Origin: Diphasiastrum complanatum
Taxonomy: Eukaryota; Streptophyta; Lycopodiopsida; Lycopodiales; Lycopodiaceae
Direction of reading: 5' to 3'
Assembly: GCA_029204225.1 (NCBI GenBank)
Contig: CM055097.1
Location: 74,918,860 to 74,982,859, forward strand
Length of the DNA: 64,000 nucleotides
The notes below the pieces were generated by a model that worked only from the letters and a program-made list of their open reading frames with translations, did no database searches and was not told the DNA's origin. The translations under genes and the position numbers were made by a program. Shown piece by piece: positions 37,427 to 47,301 of this stretch. Each line of letters starts with the position of its first letter. Position 1 is the first letter of the stretch.

Positions 37427-38573
37427 CTAGAACGAGGATGCGTGTTGTCTGAAACCACCTCGTCTCGCAACAAAATCATCTATTATGAGAGCATTCTGCA
37501 ATATGAAATATGTTAGCAAAAACACAATCAGTGATTGAAAACATTCAAATGCAAGGAAGATTAAACACTTACACATTCTTCATCATCAGCAGCAACCAGA
37601 TCAGGATGATCAATATAAAGACCACGTACTGAAGTGGAATCATCAGTGAAATGCATTAATGATGGACGAGGGAAGCCCATATGGGATTGAAATGCCGTGA
37701 ATTCTTCATCGGATGGTCTGCCTCGCCCATCCTCAGCTATATTTGATAAAGTCTTATTCAGGCATTCTTCACCGGTCATAGGCCCTCCTCATCATCAAAA
37801 TCAATACCGGCAACAAGGTAATGTGTCTCAAAATCTACAAAGTCGGAGAATTCAAAAATTGTGCCGGATAATAAACATAGAACCTTGTCCTCACGATAGT
37901 CAAAAAATTTACATAAATTAGCAGTAGTAAAATATACATCGTCATTAATAGAATATACAGGCAAATTGAAAAGACATTTCGAATCCTCCATAGATTTGGA
38001 TTCATCATCAGATGTATTTTGGCCAATGAAAGAATCTCGGAGAACATCAGTATTTAGATCAATGAAGTCACTTTCTTTATCAGGAGTGTCGATAAGAAAG
38101 TGACTGATATCCTTAATGGCTGACTGAACAGAGGAGGGTGCAAAAGGAGGGTCAGCAACAGGAACTTCATCATCATCTGGGATCTGAACTAAAAGAAAAA
38201 GTACGAAACCACTCTGATATTCAACCAATCGACATTTCTTGTTGTAATACGGACACATAGAACTACTTTTGAAAAGATCAAACAATTTGGTGAACATTCT
38301 ATCCAGTCTATGTCTAAAAGCTAGAAAGAAATGAACAAGATCAGTAGAATGCATGTACTGGAGTTGACCTATGGAGCAAACATGCTTGCTAAGTATATCT
38401 CTGAATCTGACATAATGTTCATAAAATACGTCAGAATTTGGTTGTGCAGTCCTGAAAACATGTAGATATGGCCTGAATAGGTTGTGGAAGTAGTCCAGAC
38501 TTTCAGTAATCCCAAATTCACTCAGAAATGAACTCAAGCCTGATTCTCATGAGGATGATGAGGAAGAGGCCAT
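37427..38573 (-). pseudogene. Gene B: unknown acidic protein of the element
   Basis: The best start is the ATG at 38,573 (MASSSSSS), with an in-frame TGA eight codons later. After it a 253-codon frame continues (LSSFLSEFGITESLDYFHNL). It contains MCPYYNKKC, an acidic middle (DKESDFIDLNTD, SDDESKSMEDS) and DDVYFTTANLCKFFDYRED. At 37,776 the frame changes by one base (the TGA overlaps the next ATG) into MTGEECLNKTLS...DHPDLVAADDEEC. A GTAAGT donor at 37,572 and an AG at 37,496-37,497 splice to a last exon (37,495-37,427) ending GGFRQHASSF. No family is recognised. It diverges from gene C, so the two probably share a promoter. Both lesions are single-base events. Confidence 0.6.
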
Positions 38574-38586
38574 GGCAGTAGCGTGA

Positions 38587-39384
38587 ATATCGCACTTGTG
38601 CGCACGGGAGAACTGAACCAAAACTAACTATCAAAATGACGCAGAAGATGGATATGTACGACAGACAGATACATAATATCGCACTTGTGCGCGAGTAAGT
38701 ATACTTGCAAGCAAACGGACAGCAATGAACGCGCACAAAAGCGATATGTCGCGAATTTCGAGAACGCAAAAGGTAAAAAAATTATTCGGTTTCCGTGCCA
38801 TTTATACTAAATTTTTGCACGTGCGGTCAACGGACTTATGACACGTGTCTACTTTCAATTCGACAACAGGCACAGGCACATGTGAGATGACACCTGCACA
38901 CATGTGAAATACACCTAGACATGTGTCGCGTGTTCATTCGATTGCTCATAAACACGTGTCGCTCTCACATTCGATCGTACAAATCTCACACGTGTAGTGT
39001 GACAGGGTGACATGTGTCACTCTCGCATTTGTCCGTACAACTCCCACACGTGTGACAGGACGTTCGCACGTACGAACCTCGATATAAAATCACAAATTTT
39101 GATGAATTTTTTTCACTTTTTTTTCACTCCGCATATCGCATTTGTGCGCGCCCTTCACAATCAAAATCCCTCCTACTACCTTCCATGCGCATAGGTCCGA
39201 TACATCTGCCTACGTGTCACCCCATATCGCACTTGTGCGTCTTTCCTCAAATCTAATCGTTCTCTCTGATATTCGGCTCGCATAGGCCCGATATACCGTA
39301 CATTCTATCCGTACATAGCGTTCCTCTGCGAGTTCTTTATCATCCTTTCCTTCTCATCCTAACCTTCACGCACAAGTCCGCTAT
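38587..39384. promoter_or_regulatory. Eight-copy 16-bp iteron cluster between divergent genes B and C
   Basis: The motif ATATCGCACTTGTGCG, whose core CGCAC-TT-GTGCG is palindromic, occurs forward at 38,587, 38,676, 39,133 (CATTT) and 39,224. It occurs inverted at 38,732, 39,187, 39,279 and 39,369 in variant form, for example CGCATAGGCCCGATAT. Four copies point each way, in two groups next to the start of each gene. Candidates are a shared promoter element, a transposase binding array or a replication-type iteron set. I do not see it elsewhere in the window. Confidence 0.8.
38818..39055. promoter_or_regulatory. Cluster of CACGTG (G-box) palindromes
   Basis: CACGTG cores occur near 38,819, 38,842, 38,954, 38,991 and 39,046, mostly as ACACGTGTC or CACACGTGT. 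Near-matches ACATGTGTC occur at about 38,919 and 39,011. bHLH and bZIP factors bind such boxes in plants. The cluster lies midway between the two iteron groups. Confidence 0.65.
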
Positions 39385-39400
39385 CACATAGTTCACGCCC

Positions 39401-41117
39401 ATGGATAGGAGAAAGCAGACAAGGAGAGACTTCTTCTCTCCTGGCTCATCCTCATCTCCTGCGGTTGCCATCACACCACCTGCTAGACCTAGAACGCACA
39501 ACCGCAGTAGGTGGCTCTCTGAGATACGCAAGTATCAGAGGTTAACAACTCTATTGATCCCAAGAGCTCCATTCTACCGTGCTGTCCAGAACATAACAAG
39601 AAACGATCTCGGACAGCACGTTAGATTCACACCGAGTGCTCTTCAGTGCCTTCAAGAGGCTGTTGAAGATTTTTTTTGAGGATTCTTTTTTGCTTGCCAT
39701 CCATACCAAGAGGGTTACCATAATGCCCAAGGATTTTCAGCTTCTGATGAGAATGAGGGATAGGTACTGTAGGTTACATGTATCTTAGCCTGCTACTCCT
39801 AGACCAACTCCTGTAGATAGGACTCATCTTCCTACGAAGTGTCTTAGGAAGCAGACAGCCCCCAAGCGTGCTCCTAAGAAAGTGAAGCCTATCCCAAAAT
39901 CCATTATAGATAATGCTGCTGTTGATAATGTTGTAAATATAGCTACCTCTGTTTTGGATACTCCTATGATTGCTATAGATACTACACATCCACCTCCTCC
40001 TCCTCCTCCCAATTTCTATACATATATAGATTCGGATGATTATCTTAAATTTGAGAAAGACATATCGGATGCTATAGATACAATTGGTACTCCTTTTTGT
40101 TTTAGACTAGAAGAACTTGATTTTAGTATTAATTTTAGAGTTCTAGATTGTCTGGATCTCAAAGACAGACGAGCTTCTATCAGTGATCCTGTGATAGAGT
40201 CCGGGCTGACACTCTTGCAATTTGACATTGCAAGAGATTCATCAAACGAGTTGCTGGTGCTGAGTAACTTTCTGATCCAGGCCTTCAAGGAGAATAATGA
40301 CACATTGTCACAGTGTCTGACAAGTGGATGCACACCAGCAACAAAGTATTTTGTCATTCCTTATCATACCAAGTAAGATATATTAAGTGCTTCTTCCTGT
40401 TTTATGCATTAACATTGACATTTTCAATTTAAATAGTTCTCAGAATTGCCGCTAAAGTACTTTCAATCTTATTTTGCAGTGACCACTGGAGTTTAAATCT
40501 GATCTCTATTAAGAGATCTGTAAAAAATATTATTAAATGTTCTTGTGTCAAAATGAATTCAGTGAGAAATACGCATAAGGATGTAGATATATTCATTCCA
40601 TATCTAAGTAAATATATTCCTACAGACGTTCCCCATTCCGCCTGGCAGATTATCAGCTTGGAGGTAAACTCTGTCTTTCTTAATAGCATTTTAAAATCAG
40701 TATTTTAATGAAATATTTTCAATCTAATTTATTCTGTTTCATAATTGATTTCTTGTGTGCTGAATTATTTTGCAGTCACCCCAGCAAAATGATTCATTCA
40801 GTTGTGGGTGGTACACATTGTACAATGCCAAGCTGTTTTTTGAGTGGTTCATCCTTCAACAAGATGTTGATATTTCTAAGGTAATAAATTCTGTTTATTC
40901 TTATTTTGGAATCATGATTAGTTTTCTATTCTGGTGATGTTATTGGCCATTACTAATACATGAATGTTCTATTTTGCAGTTTACACTTCCTGAGTACACA
41001 TCAAGCCAGGTGTACAGATTTAGACAAGAAATTGTCTTGAGTATACTGGCTAGGGCAAGGCGTCAGCCTCCCGTTATTGATGATGGTGCAAAGGATGATG
41101 TAGTCGTACTAAATTAA
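39401..41117 (+). pseudogene. Gene C: histone H3/CENH3-like domain fused to Ulp1-type protease
   Basis: Exons 39,401-40,372; 40,480-40,663; 40,776-40,880; 40,980-41,117, all GT-AG and in phase. The N-terminus MDRRKQTRR echoes the H3 tail. The fold follows: WLSEIRKYQRLTTLLIPRAPF, HVRFTPSALQCLQEAVEDFF, then, after a one-base frame change in a T-run (39,670-39,677), EDSFLLAIHTKRVTIMPKD. LLIPRAPF and loop 1, one residue longer than H3, lean towards CENH3. A TAG (39,786) sits between this and a linker in the same frame (TPVDRTHLP, KRAPKKVKPIPK). The second half fits C48 proteases: NDHWSL (His at 40,484), SPQQ (Gln at 40,782), SFSCGW (Cys at 40,803). The expected Asp appears replaced (KCS for YDS). 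A separate histone gene followed by a protease gene is possible if the TAG is natural, but the shared frame argues for one protein. Confidence 0.8.
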
Positions 41118-41460
41118 GATCGGAAAAAATATAGATAACATAGAACAAAAATACATGTATAGACTTCATAGAAAAATATACATTAATATATCAAATGTTG
41201 CTCCAGTTTATGAATTTGGGAGTACAAAATACATGTATAGATGCCCAACTTGAACTTTCATTTATTGAATGAAAGGGTGTATACTTACTAAAGTTTCGTG
41301 AATGTGCAATTGTAAATGATGACATTTTTTATTATTTTGTTCTATTTTGAAATGGCAATAAACATAAAGTACTTACGAGTCTTCCGTTGATGATAAATCT
41401 GAAATATGTTGGTAGATTGGTTTGTAATAGCATGAGCTCTGTTTTGATAAAATCAAGCTT
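41118..41460. other. Convergent 3' interval between genes C and D
   Basis: A short AT-rich tail-to-tail spacer with no motif seen. Confidence 0.5.
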
Positions 41461-42560
41461 TCAGTGTTCTTCCACCTCAACCATAGTCAAATATTCCTCA
41501 TTGTAGATAATGCTTATCTCCATTCGGTTTGTGTGACCATTTAGTTCAAAGTCTTGATCCAGTGGTAGCCATGTACCTTCAATTTTCTTGTATATCTGGC
41601 AGCTAAATGTGAGACTGAGCATTTGCTTTTCGATATGATAACGAAAGATCATTGAGGACTTCTATGTCATTATTTGTTTTACTATCCCAGCCTTGATCCA
41701 TGAGATCTGACAAAGTCTCATCTGATAAATCCTTGCAAACTAATAAAGTTGGTGTCCTACGAATGCTAGCACTCGAGAAAAAATCAACAAATGTATGCAA
41801 TGAGATAAACCAACTTAGGTGAACAATTTTCGAGCTTGTGCTTATCTTCATAGCATTTTTAATATCAATGAGTAGCTTGCATCTCAAGGATTCAGAAACA
41901 ATGTTGTCAGGAGTAGGCCACTCATCACTTTGAAAACTAGGCAATGGAATTGCTTCGAGCTTGCCAAAACCTCCATCTGTTTGTGGCGTATATAAAGATT
42001 CATAAAAATAGATACCACAATCTGCAAGTTCCTTTGGACTTCTTCCTCTATATTGTAGCTTTCCAACATCAGAGTGAATCACGTCTAATATTCTTGTAAG
42101 TGATTGTGCGGGCTCCCATTCACTTATGCATGATGATATAAATCTGAAAGAAAAAAACAATGTTGAAGCATTTAAATCATAATTTGAAGAGCATCAATAA
42201 AGGAAATCACCTATGATTGTTGTAGAGTGCATATGTTTTGATATACTTACAATTACATTTTTGATGATCATGAGGATTGATATCATGTACTTTGATTTCT
42301 GAATGCATATATACATGTTGCACTAAGACTTCTGATATCGATTGACCTCCCAGAGTAGTCTTAAACTCCAAAATTTTTGCTTTCCAAAAAGATTTGTAAG
42401 TCATTTTTGCTCTTTTCTTTTGTCAAAAATTGCCCTTTGATGATGAATGCAGCAATACCCATGAGTTCTTCGTATATTTTGTTGGCTTCTAGTTATCAGC
42501 TTCATCTTTCTCATTGTAAAGAATCACAGAATCGATTGTAGATCTGGGTCTCCTCGCCAT
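41461..42560 (-). pseudogene. Gene D: unknown protein of the element
   Basis: On the minus strand an ATG at 42,560 opens MARRPRSTIDSVILYNEKDE, stopped by a TAG soon after. Further pieces: 42,404-42,207 with a GTAAGT donor near 42,252; an exon after TTTCTTTCAG (near 42,145) running to 41,603 with SEWEPAQSLTRILDVIHSDV and SKELADCGIYFYES-like sequence; and a shifted final part ending at 41,461 (GTWLPLDQDFELNGHTNRM). Exon phases do not all agree, so at least one frameshift is present. No domain is recognised. Position and orientation make it the fourth gene of the inverted-repeat element. Confidence 0.5.
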
Positions 42561-42977
42561 TGCTATTTTCAAAGCTTGGGCGCCAAAAATCTCTCTGATA
42601 TGTTACTTAATTTTAATTTTTCGTATCACATTTAATCTAATGTGAATGCCAACATAGTCACAGTTACTGCGTATACCATATTTTATGTAACTGTACATAC
42701 TATATTTCTATAACTGTAACTAGTATAGTTAGAAAATTTCATTATACTAAGTAGACTTAACTTGAGATATTGACGTCGGGCAGATTAGCACGTGTCGGGC
42801 AGACAGAAGAAACCAATGGGATACGTCCATGCTGCCCGGACACAAATTTTAAAGTTTTCTATATTGCATTTTTAGTTTAGTTAATTTGAACTACGTTACG
42901 TAGATTTCAAATCTGTGCATTTTGATTGGGCCTGGTGACGGTCGAAACTAAAGAAAAAAAATAAAAGTATCTTTACA

Positions 42978-43011
42978 AAGGGTCTTTTTGATATTGAGAA
43001 CTCCTCTAATG
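42978..43011 (-). repeat. Right terminal inverted repeat
   Basis: Exact complement of 33,875-33,908. Inside it, near 42,775-42,845, TCGGGCAGA occurs twice and its near-complement TGCCCGGAC once, another possible subterminal site. Confidence 0.95.
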
Positions 43012-44299
43012 ACAACTTAGAAAGGAACTTTGGTTGGATGCAACTAAGATCAGGTTGAAGGTCTAGATCTAGGATCTCTAAGGAAGAGGAGAGTTCACTT
43101 GGAGATCATGGACCTTCAACTAGCCATCTCCAACCTCGAAACCTCCAAGAACAATTCAACATGGCTGCCAATAATCCCAATCTACCACAAGAGAATCCAA
43201 TACCACCTGAGGCCCCAGGAGCTCAAAGGATACCCAACCAATACCACCTGAGGGCCTAGGAGCTCAAAGGATACCCAATCCTTTACTCTATGTTGTACCA
43301 ATGTCATGAGTCATCCCACACAATCGACGAGCCCCTAGACTCAGCATGAAATGAGATAGAGAAGAGAGAAGATGACTCTCTCCACGAGTTACATCCTTTT
43401 ATAGCAGGTCCAAACCCTATTTGGCCACTTGGCTTTCCCACCAAAATGCTAACCCTACCAATTTTGGGTCTAGATTCAATGTACCCAACTTATTCAAATT
43501 GAATATACTCAAACTCTCATTCTATCTTTCCCACACTTTTAAAAAGTGTTTATTCAAATGAAATTTAGACTAATGAACTTTGAAAACTCAACCTCTAAGT
43601 CTAAAACAAGTTCTGGCCTCAATATGCCAAATATGGAAATATTGCAAAATGTGATGAAACTAGTTGAATCTTTCACACTTTGTACACAAGCACTTACAAA
43701 CTACAATCTGTAAGGTAAACAAATTCCTCATAAGCAATTACTTAATGAAAATGCCTATGAGATCCACACAATCTCAAGTATGTGCTAGAGTAAAGAAATT
43801 TTTAGAGTTCAACCAACAGATCTAAATCCTTAACTCACCCAATCGATCAAGAATTACTCATTATCTTAAGAATCCTTACATTTTCTTATAATCTTCAAAC
43901 GACCTTTAAGTATCAATTTATGATCCATCAATCATAAACACTTAGAATCTTATGATTTGTCAATCATAATTACAGGATTCCAAACCCATACTTAATCATT
44001 GGAAGATACTGAAGTATATGCACAACATACAACAAGGAAAATATATAAGAATTATTCTGAAATTTTTTCCACAAGGAAAATAACTGGATTCCAAGAATAT
44101 CCTTCCAATTAGATTCTTAACCAGATTATGAGTTCCAAATTTTACAATCATCCAAGTAATTAAAGACCATTATAACATTCATCTTTAACAATATAAACTT
44201 TATACAATCTCCTAGAACTCTAGAGATTACAAAGTTCTGCTGAATTCCCAAAATTTAGTTTACTATTCTTGGAACCATTAGGGTCCGGTATCCAATTGA
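43012..44299. other. Retroelement debris: Gag-like start and shared repeat
   Basis: Near 43,100-43,300 a frame reads NNPNLPQENPIPPEAPGAQR, like the proline-rich start of some gypsy Gags. It contains a tandem duplication, ACCACCTGAGG...AGCTCAAAGGATACCCAA, at about 43,201 and 43,240. From 43,466 to 43,690 it matches the dispersed repeat at 21,530-21,760. The rest is unrecognised. Confidence 0.45.
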
Positions 44300-46290
44300 G
44301 CTCATAGAAATACTATTACTAATGAATCAAGTCTATCCCAATTTCCATCTGTATATCCATGAAGTGTCTGGATATCGGATGAATCGACATCACCATAGTA
44401 GATGAAAAATCCAATGGTAGTTCGTATATATCTCATTACTCTGAAAAGAGCTTTCCAGTGGATATTGGCTTAAAGAGTAGAGATCATTGCATACATCAAA
44501 GATCTGAAAATTGATTGATATGGATATCCATTCATTTCAGCCTTCTCCTCATCGGTTTGAGGGCATTGTTCCTTAGGAAACTTTATATCTAGGTCCATCC
44601 AGGCTTGCAATTCATGAAATTTAATTTCATCAGCAATTTATAGAAGTACCTCTGTTGGGTGATGTAGAGAAGTCTTTTGCTTCTGTCTATGTGGATCTGA
44701 ATCCCGAGACAATAATGCGCTTCCCCCAGATCTGTCATCTCAAATTCTTGGAATAACATTCTCTTTGTGTCTTTTGTCAGTTCGATATTGTTGCTGGAAC
44801 AACAACGTATCATCCACATAGAGTGTGATCATGACAAAGAATTGATTAACAACTTTAAAATATACATTACAATCTACAGATCTTGGTTCAAATCTCTGGT
44901 CGATCAAGAATGTGTTGATTCGATGGAACCATGCTTTGGATGATCATTTCAAACCGTACAAAGCTTTATGGAGTTTGCATACTTGATCTTCTCGACCATT
45001 GAGGATGTAGTCCCATTGAGGAATGATGTTTGTACATCCATCTAGTGTACTTCAAGATATGTTGCAGCAACGTATGATAGTAGCAGTCGAATGGAAGTGT
45101 GCTTGACAACTGGGCTAAAACTTTCGAAGTAGTCGATATTGGGAATTTGTGAAAATTCCATTGCCATGAGTCGAGCTTTCTTTCTGTTGATACTACCATC
45201 TGCTTTGTATTTGATCTTAAAGATCCATTTGTAGTCGATTATCTTTCTATTTGTTGGCAGCTTGGTGAAAGTCCATGTGTTGTTCCTCAACAATGAGTTG
45301 TACTCCTTGTCCGTAGCTTCTTTCTAGAGATCTAAATCGGCCTGTGACATAGATTCCTCAATTGTGGTTGGCTCCTTAATAGAGTAATGAGAAAACTCAT
45401 CAGTGTATCGGACAGGCTAAGTTCAAATTCTTGTTGATCTTTTTATTGAAGCTTCTGGTTGCAAAATTTGACTTTGTGTTGGCTGTGTCAGCTGCTTCTG
45501 AGTTGTAGCTTGATCATCATTTTTTTTTGAGTTTGACTGTACAAAGTGACTGCTTGAAGGAATCAAAATGACATTTTGATATGCATCAGTTGTCGAGGTA
45601 GAAAATGTAGACTGCATTTGCCCTTCAAATCAATAAACTAATCTTCAATAAAAGTCACATCCTTGTTAGTGAAAACTTTATAGGTCTCTATGTTGTACAG
45701 TCTATACATTTCATCAAACATACAATAGCCAACAAAAACTATCTTGAAAGAATGCTCATCTAGCTTTTTTCTATTGTCCTTTGGTACATGAGCATAGGCA
45801 ATACATCCGAATACTCTCAAATGTTTTAAGGCTTGGATCCTATCCAAACCTCATGAGGGGTTTTGCTATCAAGGAGGCCTTCAGTTATACATCAGTTCTG
45901 CACATAGGTTGTTGTCGATACAACATTTTTCGAGAACGATTTGGACAATGAAGCATGAGTCATGCATTTGATAGACTTGACTAAGGTCCTGTTCTTCCTT
46001 TCTACTAGTCCATTCGACTGTGGAGAATAGGAAGCAGCAAACCGCTACTCGATACCGTTGGCTGAGCATTAATCCTTGAATACATTTGAGATGTATTGTC
46101 TTGCCATCCCTGAACTTCCACTTGGAAATGGCTTGCTCATCGACATTGGAAAGTAGTCCAGTTCCAGCAACTATTTCCCACAATTCCTTGGCCATCAGTA
46201 CTACTCTCATCTTGAATTTCCATAAGTAGTAATTCAAACCATCGAGTTTGTCTACCATTAGAGCAGACTGTGATTGCAAATCCATTCGAA
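44300..46290 (-). pseudogene. Decayed Ty1/copia Gag-integrase-RT, minus strand
   Basis: Reading leftward: Gag start (46,285; DGLNYYLWKFKMRVVLMAKE) joined abruptly to the integrase end (SPQSNGLVERKNRTL in an adjacent frame); the integrase C-terminal block 45,847-45,638 (LKHLRVFGCIAYAHVP, NIETYKVFTNKDVTF); a polar linker (45,617-45,423); the reverse transcriptase start 45,293-45,042 (YKWIFKIKYKADGSI, ESFSPVVKHTSIRLL); the catalytic box ITLYVDDTLLFQQ near 44,810; TDLGEAHYCLGIQI (44,740-44,690); then an RNase H start fading out near 44,300. Many stops and frameshifts. Most of Gag, the protease and the integrase core are missing. Confidence 0.88.
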
Positions 46291-46433
46291 AGTTCAGGAT
46301 GAGTGTATGCAGATAGTAGATTATATGACAGTAAACAATTATAGTAAGTGTCTACTCTTTATCAAAACAATACTTCTGATAATGTAAGCTATATCCACTT
46401 TAAAAGAATCAGAGAGCAAAAATTATAGCTTTG

Positions 46434-46795
46434 ATACCATGTCGGGAGAAATGTGTCATGACAGGGGCAAGTACTCTTCAGTGCATAAAACCACGTCTAT
46501 CGAATTCAGGCTGACTTCGACAGATCGAAGTCTGCCCTACTTGATCACAGCTTCGAAGTCATTAGATGTATACTGTCGATTCCATAGCCATGCACGAAGT
46601 GGATTGATTTAAAGTTAGCTTTGCAAAAGCATATTTAGTGCGAGAATTAGAGCATCACAATCGACTCAGACTATCAGTCATAGAAGGCAATTTAATCTAC
46701 AAATAAAATTATCTGCATGCAAGAATCAATCTGAAAATGACCATTTAGCATGACATTCACGACCTAGATTACTCGAACATTGATTATTCAGTCAT
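46434..46795 (-). repeat. 5' LTR fragment and primer site of the minus-strand copia
   Basis: On the minus strand the LTR ends CATTTCTCCCGACA and is followed by TGGTATCAAAGC, a slightly changed primer site (near 46,440-46,430). The sequence matches the inverse of the LTR ending at 54,594. The match stops near 46,795, so the LTR start is cut off. Confidence 0.8.
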
Positions 46796-46796
46796 A

Positions 46797-47301
46797 AAAA
46801 ATAGTTGTTGTAACAGCAGCTGAGTGAGAATATCGGATGAGTTTCCATCACCTTGGGCTCTATGACTTTGGTCAATAGTAATGCTCCTTGAACATTGGAT
46901 TTCGTACTCTCCTCATCAGAACCTTCATCTTCTTCTCGGATGGCATCATCCATGGCATCACGTAAAGTCGTGTACATTTCTAGTGGTCTAAGTTCACGCT
47001 TAATGGATTTCGAGAGGCCAGCCATGAACCATATTAGCACAACTTGATCAAGTGTCAGATGAGCAGGGCATTCGGTTTTAAGCCATTTGAGGTGTTTGAT
47101 GTAATCATGTACCCTCTCATTCTTTCTTATATTTATCTTACTCAGCAGTAAGAATGGAGACGAATGAATCCTTGAGAGATTCCCACTCATTTCGTTCATG
47201 TCACTCAAGATTGAAATACCATTCTCAAGCGGCATCAGTGAGAGTCATGCTAAAGAGCTTGAGTTTCTCTTCCGAGGTTGTCTCTCCATAGGCTTCACAT
47301 G
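46797..47301 (-). pseudogene. Ty3/gypsy Gag fragment, minus strand
   Basis: From 47,301 leftward the translation gives EEKLKLFSMTLTDAA, stop, EWYFNLE, then in another frame RKNERVHDYIKHLKWL, VLIWFMAGLSKSIKREL and DAMDDAIREEDEGSDEE. This is the standard Retrotrans_gag order. Stops and a frameshift near 47,140 inactivate it. It is interrupted on the right by an LTR beginning at 47,302 and on the left by the copia LTR fragment. Confidence 0.8.

Larger units (their letters stand above)
33875..43011. mobile_element. 9.1 kb four-gene DNA element with 34-bp TIRs
   Basis: A 34-base sequence starting CATTAGAGGAGTTCTC (33,875-33,908) recurs as an exact inverted copy at 42,978-43,011. Between them lie four intron-containing genes in alternating orientation: A (+), B (-), C (+) and D (-). 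Outside the repeats, AAGTT on the left and AACTT on the right extend the symmetry with a 2-base offset. I see no clear target duplication. Gene A has transposase-like features, so a cut-and-paste DNA transposon is the simplest reading. All four genes carry disabling changes. The superfamily is not clear: the termini are not CACTA, and gene A lacks motifs I associate with MULE, hAT or PIF proteins. Confidence 0.8.

Noticed and set aside
38518-38769. 83-codon minus-strand frame at the iteron region
   Set aside because: It overlaps the start of gene B in another frame and runs through the regulatory repeats. No motif was found.
33875-43011. Integrated virus, KDZ transposon, CACTA or MULE as identity of the 9.1 kb element
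   Set aside because: No capsid, polymerase or packaging ATPase was seen; the termini are not CACTA; and I could not find MULE or KDZ signature motifs in gene A. The identity is left open.
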